DNA of 64,000 bases from Paenibacillus ihumii (GCF_001403875.1 NZ_LN884299.1:3373650-3437649); one strand, 5' to 3'; numbered from the stretch's first letter, positions 43,845 through 53,983 are shown. Program-made: numbers and translations. Notes: a model not told the origin generated them from the sequence alone.

Positions 43845-44852
43845 GTGAAAAAATTCAATATGCCGCGATCACGCATGGCCGATCTGAGCTTGCTTTCCGT
43901 CGCCATGCTGTGGGGCTGCACCTTCCTGATCGTGCAAAATGCGGTGCAGGCGCTCCCGCCGCTGGCCTTCAATGCAATTCGGTTCATCGGAGCCTCCCTG
44001 CTGCTGGCGGTCATCACGACGCTGTTCTACCGCAAGGATTGGCGCCGGTTCAATCTGCGCTTGCTCGGTCACGGCGTGCTGCTGGGACTGTTCCTGTGCG
44101 CGGGCTATGGCTTCCAAACGGTCGGCTTGCTATATACGACGACTTCAAATGCCGGATTCATTACGGGCCTGTCCGTCGTGCTCGTGCCGTTTCTGTCGGT
44201 GGCCCTCTTCCGGCACAGGCTCTATGCCTTCACCTGGATCAGCGCCCTGCTGGCCGCTGCCGGGCTGTACCTGCTAACGTTTACGAACGGCAGCTTTTCA
44301 TTGAATCGCGGCGATGTCCTGATCCTGTTCTGCGCCCTCGCCTTTGCGCTGCATATCGGCTTTACGGGGCTCTATGCCCCGCGCTATCCGGCGCTTCCGC
44401 TAGCAGCGGTTCAGCTTGGGGTGACCGGGCTGTTCAGCCTGGCCGCCTCCCTGATGACCGAGCATGTCGGGACTATCGCCCAGACAACGGAGCTGCTTCT
44501 GCGTCCCGAGGTGCTGCTGGCTCTGCTCGTTTCCATCGGTCCGACCAGCGCCTTTGCTTTTTGGATTCAGACCGTCTGTCAAAATTATACGAGCCCCGCC
44601 CGGGTAGCCGTCATTTTTGCCATGGAGCCGGTATTCGCTGCCATCACAGGCGTGCTGTTTGCCGGTGAGCGCTTGGGCTGGTCTGCACTGCTGGGCTGCG
44701 GCTTTATTTTTACCGGAATGATTCTAGCCGAGTTGAAGGCAGGCCAAGGCTCGGATCATGGGCACAAGAGCGATGGCGGACATTCGAATCCTTCCTGTCC
44801 AGCAGCAAGGAAGGAGCGTATTCCCCCTCTGCCTACGGAGGGTGCCCCTTAA
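43845..44852 (+). CDS. EamA/DMT-family transporter
   Basis: A 335-residue ten-helix drug/metabolite transporter with two EamA halves (LLSVAMLWGCTFLIVQNAV ... TTSNAGFITGLSVVLVPF and VAVIFAMEPVFAAITGVLFAGERLGW ... GMILAE). The C-terminal 40 residues are a charged cytosolic tail. GTG at 43845 lies six bases after lplJ, and an ATG five codons later (MPRSRM) is the alternative. Probably cotranscribed with lplJ; substrate unknown. Confidence 0.88.
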   Translation: MKKFNMPRSRMADLSLLSVAMLWGCTFLIVQNAVQALPPLAFNAIRFIGASLLLAVITTLFYRKDWRRFNLRLLGHGVLLGLFLCAGYGFQTVGLLYTTTSNAGFITGLSVVLVPFLSVALFRHRLYAFTWISALLAAAGLYLLTFTNGSFSLNRGDVLILFCALAFALHIGFTGLYAPRYPALPLAAVQLGVTGLFSLAASLMTEHVGTIAQTTELLLRPEVLLALLVSIGPTSAFAFWIQTVCQNYTSPARVAVIFAMEPVFAAITGVLFAGERLGWSALLGCGFIFTGMILAELKAGQGSDHGHKSDGGHSNPSCPAARKERIPPLPTEGAP

Positions 44853-44919
44853 GTTCATTCCATTCATCAGCTCGTCATGATAGCTTTCAAACATTACCAG
44901 AAGAGGAGACGCCCACACG

Positions 44920-45723
44920 ATGTACAAACTCATTGCAATTGATATTGATGATACCTTGATTAACGATGACAAAGAGGTTACTCCGGCAACACAGCAGGCG
45001 TTGGAAGAGGCGATTGCCGCAGGGGTAGTCGTTACGCTGGCCACCGGAAGAGCCTACTCCTCCGCCCAGGCCATTGCGCGCCAAACTGGCCTTAATGTAC
45101 CGATTATTACCTACCAAGGCGCTTACGTGAAAAATCTGCTCGATGAAAAAGTGCTGTACGAGCGCTATCTGCCTCTGGACGCGGCCAGCAAGCTTTTCGC
45201 CTATTGCGTGGAGCATGGTTTGCATCTGCAAACGTATATCGATGATAAGCTGTACGCCAGAGAAGAGAATCAGAAGCTGATCGACTACACCTCCCTCAAC
45301 AATACGGAATACTTCATCGAGCCCGATTTTGCCAAGCTGGTAGCCCAGCCAACGCCAAAAATGCTCATTATCGACGAGCCGGATTACCTGGATGAAATCG
45401 CCCCGGTGCTTCGCGAGCTGCTCGGGCCGGCGGTGCATATTACTAAATCCAAGCCGAATTTCCTTGAGTTCATGCATAAAGAAGGGACAAAGGGACATGC
45501 GCTGAAATTTATCGCCGGCCATTTCGGCTGCAGCCTGGAGCAGACGATCGCGATCGGGGATTCCTGGAATGACCATGAAATGCTGGAGGCTGCCGGGCTC
45601 GGCATCGCGATGGGCAACGCGATTTCTGCGCTGAAGCAAATCGCCGATTATGTGACTCGCAGCAACAATGAGGATGGCGTCAAGCACGCGATCGACAAGT
45701 TTATTTTTAACCGGGAAGCTTGA
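44920..45723 (+). CDS. Cof-type HAD phosphatase
   Basis: A 267-residue haloacid dehalogenase-superfamily hydrolase, subfamily IIB. Motif I is AIDIDDTLINDDKEV, motif II is VTLATGRAY, the motif III lysine is in GHALKFIAG and motif IV is AIGDSWNDHEML. It should dephosphorylate sugar phosphates or similar metabolites in the cytosol. GAGGAG lies before the ATG. Single gene, 67 bases after the EamA gene. Confidence 0.92.
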   Translation: MYKLIAIDIDDTLINDDKEVTPATQQALEEAIAAGVVVTLATGRAYSSAQAIARQTGLNVPIITYQGAYVKNLLDEKVLYERYLPLDAASKLFAYCVEHGLHLQTYIDDKLYAREENQKLIDYTSLNNTEYFIEPDFAKLVAQPTPKMLIIDEPDYLDEIAPVLRELLGPAVHITKSKPNFLEFMHKEGTKGHALKFIAGHFGCSLEQTIAIGDSWNDHEMLEAAGLGIAMGNAISALKQIADYVTRSNNEDGVKHAIDKFIFNREA

Positions 45724-45835
45724 TTTGAGAAGCGTCTGTCATCGCACTTTCGGAATAAATCTGAGGATTTGACAGTAGCTTTTCCTGCGCTACAGAAGCG
45801 GATGCTCTGTAACTATACTTCCTTTCATCTGTAAT

Positions 45836-45868
45836 TTGTAAAAAGAGGGGCAGCCTATAGGCTGCCCC
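45836..45868 (-). terminator. Intrinsic terminator of the sugar ABC operon
   Basis: GGGGCAGCC-TATA-GGCTGCCCC is a perfect 9-bp hairpin seven bases after the last permease stop, followed on the minus strand by TCTTTTTAC. Confidence 0.9.
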
Positions 45869-45875
45869 CTGCTTC

Positions 45876-46757
45876 TTAACCTTTAATCGAACCTGCCACC
45901 ATGCCCTTCATTATTTGATCCTGCAGGATCAAATACACAACAATCGTAGGGATGACAGCGATCGCCATAGCTCCCATCGTCAGGCTGTAGTCCGTACCAA
46001 AGCCATCCGAGAATAAGGATAGGCTTAGCGGCAAGGTCTTTAGCGCCTGTGAGTTTATGAATACAAGGGCAAAAGAAAAGTCGTTCCAAAACCGCAGAAA
46101 AGCCAATATTGAAATGGTTGCGATGATTGGGGTACACAGCGGGAAGATCACCCGGCCAAAGATTCCCCACCAGCCGCTGCCGTCGATCATAGCCGCTTCC
46201 TCAATTTCCTTTGGAATGGAGGCCATGTAACCCATAGCCAGGAACACAGCCAATGGAAGCTCAAATGCCGTATAAGGCAGAATAAGTGCTCCGTAAGTAT
46301 TTAGCAGATGCATCTCCTTCATCATAAGAAACAAAGGGACAAGCGTACTATGGATCGGTATAAGCAGGCCTGCCAGGAACAGGGCTACGGCGGTCTTCTT
46401 GAACCGGAATTCAAATCGCGAAAGCACGTAGCCTGCAAGAATGCCAAGAATTAGAGTTAGGACAACGGCGGCTAGCGTCACAAACGTAGAATTCAGCATC
46501 GCCCTTCCCATATTTCCAAGCTCCCACGCCCGGGTAATGTTCTCTATCCTCCACACGCGCGGCAGGGAGTAAGGGTTCTTAAAGAAGTCTTCATTGGTCT
46601 TAAAAGCACTGATAAACAGCCAGTACAAGGGATACAGCGTAAGAACGGCATACCCGAGCAAGATCGATTTTCCCAGTACGGCCAATCCTTTTACCATAAG
46701 CTTCCTGCCAGAGGAATCCACGGCCATATCCGTGGTCCTGGTCGTTCTGAGCTCCAC
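45876..46757 (-). CDS. Sugar ABC transporter permease, MalG type
   Basis: A 293-residue CUT1-family permease with six hydrophobic segments and the EAA loop EIEEAAMIDGSGWWGIFGRVIFP. It starts with GTG at 46757, seven bases after GGGGG, and has a roughly 20-residue cytosolic N-terminus. It is the last gene of the operon binding protein-MalF-MalG, 18 bases after the MalF-type gene. The cognate sugar is not evident; no ATPase gene is in the cluster, so a shared MsmX-type ATPase is likely. Confidence 0.92.
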   Translation of the reverse strand: MELRTTRTTDMAVDSSGRKLMVKGLAVLGKSILLGYAVLTLYPLYWLFISAFKTNEDFFKNPYSLPRVWRIENITRAWELGNMGRAMLNSTFVTLAAVVLTLILGILAGYVLSRFEFRFKKTAVALFLAGLLIPIHSTLVPLFLMMKEMHLLNTYGALILPYTAFELPLAVFLAMGYMASIPKEIEEAAMIDGSGWWGIFGRVIFPLCTPIIATISILAFLRFWNDFSFALVFINSQALKTLPLSLSLFSDGFGTDYSLTMGAMAIAVIPTIVVYLILQDQIMKGMVAGSIKG

Positions 46758-46775
46758 TCTCCTTCCCCCTTCTAG

Positions 46776-47651
46776 TTATCCCGCTTTCCTTCGAGTCAGG
46801 ACATAATTAATCCCGATCAATAAGGCGCTGATAATCATGATTATGGTCGACACGGCTGAGCCGTACCCATAACGATAAACCCGGAACGTATTGTTATACA
46901 TATATGTCGCCAGCAGCTCTGTCGATTGCGCCGGCCCTCCTTGCGTCATCACCATGACATGATCGAACGCCTTCAGGCTTCCCGAGATGCAGAGCACCAT
47001 CGTAACAATTACGGTACTCCAGATCATGGGCAGCGTTACGTAGAACAGCCTCTTTCTCCCGTATGCTCCATCGATATGAGCCGCGTCGTAAATTTCCGGC
47101 GATATATTCTGCAGCGCCGCAATAAAGATAAGCATATAAGGTCCGATATTGCTCCAGTTAATCGGAATGGTGATCGCGAAGATGTTCACATGGGGCACGG
47201 ATAGCCAGGCCCGCGTCCAAGACTCCAGCCCGACAGCCTCCAGGATGGTGTTAACCAATCCGAATTGCGGATGGTAGATATACCCCCAAATAAGCCCCAC
47301 CACGACCGTCGAAAGCACCATCGGCATAAACACCGCCGAACGAATAAACCGGGAGAAGAACGAATTCTTGACCAGAACCAGAGCTAGGAGAAGTGCGATG
47401 GGAATCTGCCCTATGATCGCCGATATAACCAGAATCAAGTTATTTCTAAGCGCTCTCCAGAAAATAGGATCCTGAAGAATTTCACGATAGTTGCCTGCGC
47501 CGATAAATTTGGATGCTCCGATTCCCTTCCATTCGAATAGACCATAGTAAGCGGACCAAAAAATGGGAACGATTACAAAGACCACAAACAGAAGCAGCGC
47601 CGGAAGCAGGGCTAGCGCAATGAAGCTTTTACTTCGCAAAGCGGTAGGCAT
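46776..47651 (-). CDS. Sugar ABC transporter permease, MalF/UgpA type
   Basis: A 291-residue CUT1 permease with six hydrophobic segments. The EAA loop reads EIYDAAHIDGAYGRKRLFYVTLP. The N-terminal ALLPALLLFVVFVIVPIFWSAYYGLFEW is typical. GGAGG lies eight bases before the ATG. It pairs with the MalG-type permease downstream. Confidence 0.92.
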   Translation of the reverse strand: MPTALRSKSFIALALLPALLLFVVFVIVPIFWSAYYGLFEWKGIGASKFIGAGNYREILQDPIFWRALRNNLILVISAIIGQIPIALLLALVLVKNSFFSRFIRSAVFMPMVLSTVVVGLIWGYIYHPQFGLVNTILEAVGLESWTRAWLSVPHVNIFAITIPINWSNIGPYMLIFIAALQNISPEIYDAAHIDGAYGRKRLFYVTLPMIWSTVIVTMVLCISGSLKAFDHVMVMTQGGPAQSTELLATYMYNNTFRVYRYGYGSAVSTIIMIISALLIGINYVLTRRKAG

Positions 47652-47690
47652 GAGAAGTCTACCTCCTTATGTCGACTCGGGATAGCCCTA

Positions 47691-49013
47691 CTATGGGGTG
47701 ACTGACCTGGCCTGTGCATCCTGGAGCTTCTTCGCGACATTTTCTATAGAACCTCCCGCCATAATCTCCTGGAGTCCGTTGTTGATCACTTCCGCCGCTT
47801 CTGCAGATAAATAGGCGTCATAAACGGGGGTAATATTAGTCTTCTTCACCAGGTTGAACGCCTTATAGTACAGCGAGCTTACCTTGGATTCATCAATGTC
47901 CGTATCGTACATCACCATGGAATTGCTCTCGGCAATCGCCTTCTGTGCTTCCGGGCCGCTAACGGCATAAATGAGCTCGAGGGCTGCTTCCTTAGCTGGG
48001 CCTTCCGTCCGTTTGCTCAATGCCAGGCCGCCGCCTGCACCGCCGGAAATCGTATTCGCCTCTCCCTTGCCCCCCGGAATTGCCGGGAGCACGGTAACGT
48101 CAACAACCTTCATCTGCTCCTCGCTCGCCGAGGCTGCCAGATTGGTGAGACTCCAAGCCCCGCTGATCATCATAGCCGCATTTCCTTGAATGAAATATTG
48201 CTCAGCCTGCGTATTGTCTATGCTGTTGGCTCCCTCCTGGAAAGCCTTATGATCAACCAGCTGCTTAAAGTAACCCAGAGCCTCGATAAATTCTGGATCC
48301 GTGAACTTCGCGCCATTCTGGGCTGCAGCATTCTTAAACCACTCGGTTCCGGTTACGCGGTCAGCAAGCGAACCAAGTATAGTCGATTGCGCTACCCACG
48401 GAGCTTTATTCCCCAAAGCGATCGGCGTAATATTATTATCGTTGAACACCTGGATGGCAGTCATCATTTCATCCCATGTCGTTGGAACCTTTACGTTATA
48501 TTGCTCAAACAGAGCCGTGTTGTAGTAGAGGATGGAGGTTGCCGACATTCCGATAGGAGCTGAGTAAATCTCGTCCGTCTCAAATGTATAGGGATCAAAG
48601 GCGCCGGTGAGGAACTTATCCTTCCACTCGGGGTGCTGGTCAACAACCTCTGTAATCGGTTGCAATAATCCGGCCCGGTATAATTCAGCAGAATGACTTC
48701 CTGCATAGACAAAAAATAAATCCGGAAGCTCATTCCCTGCTGCAACCGTGCTTAAGCGCTGGCGGTAGCCATCCGGCGGAATCGCTTGCGCATCGAGCTC
48801 CACCTCAGGATGCTCCTCGGCAAACTTCTCGATCAGGCCTCTTACTGTTTTGGCCCGCAAGTCATCTCCAGCAAAATTATGCCAAATGGACAGCTTTATT
48901 TTCTCGCTCTTCTTGCTGGCATCGCTAGACTTGTTACTGCCGCTGTCCCCACAGGCTGCAAGAAGCATGGTCATCATCAGCAGCAAAAGACTCATTTTTC
49001 TTAATGATTTCAC
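47691..49013 (-). CDS. Extracellular sugar-binding lipoprotein, family 1
   Basis: A 440-residue CUT1 solute-binding lipoprotein: lipobox LAACG, Ser/Lys linker, then the fold beginning IKLSIWHNFAGDDLRAK and later YSAPIGMSATSILYYNTALFEQ and MISGAWSLTNL. It starts with GTG seven bases after AAGGGGGA. First gene of the importer operon, 39 bases before the MalF-type gene and 258 bases downstream of the response-regulator gene, so induction by that two-component system is likely. Confidence 0.93.
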   Translation of the reverse strand: MKSLRKMSLLLLMMTMLLAACGDSGSNKSSDASKKSEKIKLSIWHNFAGDDLRAKTVRGLIEKFAEEHPEVELDAQAIPPDGYRQRLSTVAAGNELPDLFFVYAGSHSAELYRAGLLQPITEVVDQHPEWKDKFLTGAFDPYTFETDEIYSAPIGMSATSILYYNTALFEQYNVKVPTTWDEMMTAIQVFNDNNITPIALGNKAPWVAQSTILGSLADRVTGTEWFKNAAAQNGAKFTDPEFIEALGYFKQLVDHKAFQEGANSIDNTQAEQYFIQGNAAMMISGAWSLTNLAASASEEQMKVVDVTVLPAIPGGKGEANTISGGAGGGLALSKRTEGPAKEAALELIYAVSGPEAQKAIAESNSMVMYDTDIDESKVSSLYYKAFNLVKKTNITPVYDAYLSAEAAEVINNGLQEIMAGGSIENVAKKLQDAQARSVTP

Positions 49014-49270
49014 CGATAATCCCCCTTTGTTGTACGGAACGGAACTATGAACAGCCTAGTCCATCCTGTAAAATAAATTCCTTAAGCGCGAGTTCAACGC
49101 CATCTTTTCAGCACCAAGGCATATGCTATCCATGCTGCATCTTCTCAGGCGGGTACATCTGCAGAGATGCCTTGTGACAAAAAGATGACGGATTGAACTG
49201 CTCTTTTTAGTATAAAGAGGAGGAGAACAGGCCCATAGGGGATATATTTCAGTTGATAGCGGGGCTTTAT

Positions 49271-50818
49271 TCAGCTTTTGCTTCGATATTCCGAAGGGGT
49301 AAGCCCCGTAAACTTTTTGAATAGACGATTAAAATGCTTGATATCCTCATATCCAATCTGGTTGGCCACCTCACTGATTTTAGCGGGCGTCTCCCTTAAC
49401 AGTGCCATCGCTTTGCGCAGCTTGGCCTGTGTCACGAATTCGATATAATTCTGCCCGGTCTCCCGTTTGAATACTTCGCTAAAATAGTTCGGGTTCATAT
49501 GTACATGCCTGGCTACCTGGCTCAGGGAGAGACTTTGATCCAAATGATCGTGGATATAGGCCAGGGCTCGCTGAACCGGACTCACTCCGGAAACCATCTG
49601 GCTGTACTGCTTCATCATCGATTCAAAATGAGCCATCAGCGTCTGTTCAGGCCTGCTCGCCAGCGCTGCCTCATCTATTTCCTCCCCATGGGGCAGCAGG
49701 CTTGAAAACCCGATGGAGGATGCGGCGCGTTCCAGCCACCGGTAACCCGCGATAAGCAAGGAATGCAGGTAAGCCTGGACCGAGCCCGGCGTCGCCTGAC
49801 TATCCTGCTTGATCCGGTCCAAAATCCGTCCGATCTCTGCACGCAAATCCTCCTTGCTGCCTGACCGCAGCAGGGAGGAAAGGGCGATTTCCTCCTCCTG
49901 CGTGCAGACCATTCGCAGCCCCCTGCGTGCACCTAGCTCGTCATAGCGAACGAACGGCTCCTGGCTTAACAGCCAGGCATAGGAGTGCGCTTCTAAGGCT
50001 GTGTCGACAGCTTCGCGTATCTGGCGCACATCCTCAATACTCCGGCCACAGGCGGCAAATGTCCGGCATTGCAGCGCTTGCTCCGCCTTTTGAATCGCTC
50101 GCACTACGGGATTCCAGCCGGAATGATCGGCTTCGATTTTTACTAACAGCAGCAACGCTTCATTCCATGGCAGCCACTCGCAAGGCAGCCAGCCCGTTAA
50201 CGTTTCGCCCAGCTTGTCATGCAGAAGCTCAGAATGGGACATTCCCTCGCAATCCCCGGCCTGTACGGAAATGATCCAGATCTGCAGCTGGTGTTTCCCC
50301 TGGATCATTCGCAGGCGCGGATATCTGTGCAACAGCTCCGCTGCCATTTGCTCATCCGGACTGGAAGCAGAGGCCAGCATTTCTCTTAGAAAGCTTCGAT
50401 TCACAACAGCTTCCTCCGCTCTTCCTCGTTCATCCGCCTGTCTTCGCTCTTCGAGCCGTTTTTTGGCTCGAAGGGCAGCTTGAATGATCTCATCAGGGCG
50501 GCTTGTTTTAAGCAGATAATCACTGACTCCTTCCCGCAAAGCCTGCTGAGCATATGCAAACTCGTCATAGCCTGAGATGACAATCATTTCTGTGTTCGGA
50601 TATGCCTGCTTGACTTCATGAGCCATTTCGAGACCGCTCTTTCCCGTCATCCGAATGTCTGTAAAGATGATCTCCGGGCGCTCGTCAGGGATGCGCGATA
50701 GAGCCTCCTCAGCCGAGGCGGCCGGCTCCAGCACCGTAAATCCGCTAGCTTCCCAATTGATAACACTGCTCAATCCAGTGCGAATGATCACTTCATCGTC
50801 AACAATCAGTACTTTCAT
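49271..50818 (-). CDS. YesN-type response regulator with AraC DNA-binding domain
   Basis: A 515-residue regulator. Receiver domain at residues 1-120 with Asp8, Asp9, the phosphoacceptor Asp54 (IIFTDIRMTG) and Lys in LLKTSRP. A long middle region of unknown fold follows to about 410, then two AraC helix-turn-helix repeats (LSLSQVARHVHMNPNYFSEVFKRETG and ISEVANQIGYEDIKHFNRLFKK). Start 50818 has AAGGAG nine bases upstream; the ATG at 50827 directly abuts that site. Probably activates the sugar importer downstream. Confidence 0.93.
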   Translation of the reverse strand: MKVLIVDDEVIIRTGLSSVINWEASGFTVLEPAASAEEALSRIPDERPEIIFTDIRMTGKSGLEMAHEVKQAYPNTEMIVISGYDEFAYAQQALREGVSDYLLKTSRPDEIIQAALRAKKRLEERRQADERGRAEEAVVNRSFLREMLASASSPDEQMAAELLHRYPRLRMIQGKHQLQIWIISVQAGDCEGMSHSELLHDKLGETLTGWLPCEWLPWNEALLLLVKIEADHSGWNPVVRAIQKAEQALQCRTFAACGRSIEDVRQIREAVDTALEAHSYAWLLSQEPFVRYDELGARRGLRMVCTQEEEIALSSLLRSGSKEDLRAEIGRILDRIKQDSQATPGSVQAYLHSLLIAGYRWLERAASSIGFSSLLPHGEEIDEAALASRPEQTLMAHFESMMKQYSQMVSGVSPVQRALAYIHDHLDQSLSLSQVARHVHMNPNYFSEVFKRETGQNYIEFVTQAKLRKAMALLRETPAKISEVANQIGYEDIKHFNRLFKKFTGLTPSEYRSKS

Positions 50819-50921
50819 TCCTATCATCTCCTTTGCAGTTTTGCCTGTATGCTTTAAGAGGACGTTTAGAAAAACGCCTGGGACGTATTTTTAAGACAAG
50901 ACAGACCGCATTTAGCGGTAG

Positions 50922-52700
50922 TTATTCCAGCGATTGTGCTCCGCTCTCGGTACGAGGAATCATGAACATGACACGAGTCCCCGCCCCCTCTGTACTTTCT
51001 ACCCGAAGCCCGGCCTCCTTGCCGTAATGAAGCACCAGCCGGTTATGAACGTTGTGCAGCCCATACCCGCCATTAACGGAACGCTCAGTCTTATGCTCCG
51101 GCTGCTCCGCCAACTGAGTGCGCAACCACTCCAACCGCTCAGGCGCGATCCCGATGCCATCGTCTGCAACGGTAAAATGAATGCCCTGCTCCTCCTGCTC
51201 CGCCGAGATCGTAATGCGCCCCTGCCCTTCCCGCTTCAATATGCCGTGCAGCATGGCATTTTCGACCAGCGGCTGAAGCAGCAGCTTCAATGTAAGCTGC
51301 TCCTGGATCGCCTCATCTACCTCAACCTGAAACACGAATTTATTCGGATACCGGATGGATTGAATGCTTACATAATTTTTGACATGGATGATTTCCTGTG
51401 CGATGGAGCAATATTCTTGACCATTATTCAGGCTAAATCTTAAAAAGTCGCTTAATGAGCCTACCATTTCTGCAATTTTGGCATCATGGTTCATCAGAGC
51501 CAGCCAATGAATCGAGGATAGGGTATTGTACAGAAAATGCGGATTGATCTGGATTTGCAGGGCTTGTAAATCCGCTTCCTTCTTGAGCGATTCATTCCGC
51601 TTGACTTCGTCCGTCAGCTTGACGATCCGGGAGCTAAGCTTGTTATAGCTGACAATCACCTGGCCCACCTCATCTATGGACTTCACGGGAATAGCGGGCA
51701 TTGGCTCCTCAGGGCTTTTATGCTTGAGAAAGCTGGCTAGCTGGGTCAACGGATTCGTTATTTTCTGGATCAGAAAAAGCACCAAAATAATCACAAACAG
51801 AATGGCGACCGAGACGGCTACGGCCGTCAAAGTCAGAAAGTAGCGGTTTTGCGAACGGTATTCTTCTGAAGGGATGATTCCAACCAGCTTCCAATTTCCA
51901 CTGGACATCGTTTTATAAAGAATGGTCTTTTTCTCCGCTCCCTCCCCATAATCCAGAAACCCGCTTGCTCCATCAAGGGGACCTATGTCCGGATAGTAAT
52001 CTGAAAGCCGAAGATTGGTCTCCCAATCGGGAGGTCCGGCGAGAATCCGGTTCTGCTCATCGAGAAGCAGCACAAACCCGCTCTTCTCCAGAACCGCTTG
52101 CCTGATTTGCTCGGCAATTACAGCTTGGTCGAGATTAATCTGCTCTTTGCCAATCAGTTTGTATTTATCCGTACTGCGAATCGGCCTGGCGAGCGTGATC
52201 ACCTTGCGCACTCCATCGAAGGACCACTGCTGATGTACGCCCGACCACCATTTAGGGTGCTCCTCATAGTAATTAGGATAAGTCTCAGTAATATCCTTGA
52301 AATCGGATCCCGTTAATGACTTATGAGAAATCGGCGGCTTGGCGCCTAAAGGCTCGATAATGATATTCGCAATATAATCCTTGGAGAAGGCCAAATTCGT
52401 CAGGAAATTGGTAATTGACGTTTGTTGGACAAAGTCCCCCTCAGGCGACCGCAAGTAATTCTGAACCCCATTGTGTCCAATTAGAAACAAGGACATATTC
52501 TCCACATCCTTGACCATCGTGGCCAAGTAAGCCTCCAGCTGACGCAGCGTATTCATCCCTGATATTTTGGCTTTCTCCTCGGTAAGACCTGCTGCTATGT
52601 AATAAGAGAACAATCCAAGAAACAGCAGAGGAACTAGTGTAGCGACGATAATGAGTATCGATAATTTATGCTTAAGAGATTTGCCTAGCCACCTTTTCAT
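50922..52700 (-). CDS. YesM-type sensor histidine kinase
   Basis: A 592-residue membrane kinase: TM1 at about 14-34, an extracellular Cache-like sensor domain, TM2 at about 292-312, HAMP (ITNPLTQLASFLKH), phosphoacceptor His in QINPHFLYNTLSSIHWL of the LytS/YesM His_kinase class, and an ATPase domain (LLLQPLVENAMLHGI, VADDGIGI, GGYGLHNVHNRL). It precedes the response regulator by 103 bases. A perfect cre site 47 bases upstream suggests CcpA repression, in keeping with control of an alternative sugar uptake system. Confidence 0.93.
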   Translation of the reverse strand: MKRWLGKSLKHKLSILIIVATLVPLLFLGLFSYYIAAGLTEEKAKISGMNTLRQLEAYLATMVKDVENMSLFLIGHNGVQNYLRSPEGDFVQQTSITNFLTNLAFSKDYIANIIIEPLGAKPPISHKSLTGSDFKDITETYPNYYEEHPKWWSGVHQQWSFDGVRKVITLARPIRSTDKYKLIGKEQINLDQAVIAEQIRQAVLEKSGFVLLLDEQNRILAGPPDWETNLRLSDYYPDIGPLDGASGFLDYGEGAEKKTILYKTMSSGNWKLVGIIPSEEYRSQNRYFLTLTAVAVSVAILFVIILVLFLIQKITNPLTQLASFLKHKSPEEPMPAIPVKSIDEVGQVIVSYNKLSSRIVKLTDEVKRNESLKKEADLQALQIQINPHFLYNTLSSIHWLALMNHDAKIAEMVGSLSDFLRFSLNNGQEYCSIAQEIIHVKNYVSIQSIRYPNKFVFQVEVDEAIQEQLTLKLLLQPLVENAMLHGILKREGQGRITISAEQEEQGIHFTVADDGIGIAPERLEWLRTQLAEQPEHKTERSVNGGYGLHNVHNRLVLHYGKEAGLRVESTEGAGTRVMFMIPRTESGAQSLE

Positions 52701-52746
52701 CCTTACACCCCGATCTTAAATGAACTTAACGGAACAAATTCCGTAA

Positions 52747-52760
52747 AGTAAACGCTTTCA
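52747..52760 (-). promoter_or_regulatory. cre (CcpA) site before the sensor kinase gene
   Basis: On the minus strand TGAAAGCGTTTACT is a perfect match to TGWAARCGYTWNCW. It lies 47 bases upstream of the kinase start. Confidence 0.75.
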
Positions 52761-52867
52761 ATCAAACTGATTTTCAACCCTTTTATGTATACTTCTTTGG
52801 CCTAATGGTAACACACTCGCCGAACAGCGTGGTGAATTTATTGCTGGTACGGTAAAAAACCGTCCTG

Positions 52868-53650
52868 CTATTTCAGCAGAACGGCTGTACCTATATCGGC
52901 CAGCCCGACATGGACAGGCAGTCTATAATCACGGCGCAAGTCGATATCATGGGACATATGGGTAAATATCGCACGCTTCGGCTGAAGCTCCTGGAGAAGC
53001 GCTAACGCTTCCTTCACATCATATACGGAGCGGGTCGAGAATTCGGCCTTCTCCTCATAGAAGCTCGTTCCCAGGATGAGCAAATCCAAGCCGTGAAGAG
53101 GCGCCTTCTGCTCCTCGGAGAGCGCGATCGCATCCGAACAATATGCCCAGGCGTAACCCTCCTTGGTTAAACGATAGGCGTAGGCGTAGCCGTTTTTGCC
53201 GTGGAAGACCTTCCAGCCCACGATATGCCATCCCGCTAATTCAAAGCCTTGATCTATCGCATGCATATCCAGCTGCGCTGGCAGCCAGGGATATTGCCCC
53301 ATAATCAGGTCAATTACCTCCTGCGGGGCATACAGCTGTCCCCGCCGGTTCAACCAGCGGCAGGAATCTGCCCATTCCGGCAGCCCGCCGATATGATCGA
53401 AATGCGCATGCGTCACCACAATATGCTCTACAAAGCGCTCGCCATGCCGCTCCATGCCCTCACGCCAATCTGGACCGCAATCGATTAGAAACGATCCATC
53501 CGCACTCTCAACCATCACAGAGGAACGATACCGCCGATTGAGCCCATGAAGTCTAGCCTCCTGGCAAACCTCGCATTCGCAGTACACTCTAGGTACGCCC
53601 ATGGCATCCCCGGTTCCCCAGAACGTCAGTTGATCTGCCTTGCTTCCCAT
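52868..53650 (-). CDS. MBL-fold metallohydrolase, PhnP-like
   Basis: About 260 residues with metal motif THAHFDHIGG, further ligands in CGPDW, YCSDA and THMSHD, and an N-terminal cysteine cluster (VYCECEVCQ) as in PhnP phosphodiesterases that bind an extra zinc. It likely cleaves a cyclic phosphodiester; the C-P lyase genes of PhnP operons are absent here. The start is uncertain: ATG 53650 after GGGGTGAA, or GTG 53662. Single gene, downstream of no partner. Confidence 0.87.
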   Translation of the reverse strand: MGSKADQLTFWGTGDAMGVPRVYCECEVCQEARLHGLNRRYRSSVMVESADGSFLIDCGPDWREGMERHGERFVEHIVVTHAHFDHIGGLPEWADSCRWLNRRGQLYAPQEVIDLIMGQYPWLPAQLDMHAIDQGFELAGWHIVGWKVFHGKNGYAYAYRLTKEGYAWAYCSDAIALSEEQKAPLHGLDLLILGTSFYEEKAEFSTRSVYDVKEALALLQELQPKRAIFTHMSHDIDLRRDYRLPVHVGLADIGTAVLLK

Positions 53651-53874
53651 CCTTAAGTTCACCCCGTTAGTTAGCCAGAGTTGGTGTCTGATGATGTCTA
53701 TCCATTAAGCAGCGCGATCATTGCCTGCTATTCAGTATCATAACACAGTCCCTTCGCTGCTTTCTCGCCTTTTTTTCTGACCCAGCTCCCGGTTTTCGAT
53801 CTAACGTCTATACGTATGCCGAAGCCTCCGGCTCATTAACGGCTCCTAAAGATCCAACCTTTTGGGGACAGTTA

Positions 53875-53910
53875 TAAAAAAGGAAGAAGCCTGTATGGCT
53901 TCTTCTTTAA
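53875..53910. terminator. Bidirectional intrinsic terminator
   Basis: GAAGAAGCC-TGTAT-GGCTTCTTC with AAAAAA on the left (T-run on the minus strand) and TTTAAT on the right. On the minus strand it could stop transcripts from the CysA-type gene that run antisense through the small membrane protein gene. The rest of the 53651-53983 gap shows no gene. Confidence 0.75.
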
Positions 53911-53983
53911 TATTCAATATAATAAGCATAAAGCTGTGTATAGGCGGATTTAATAAAGCTTTTGACTATTGGAGGATTAAATC

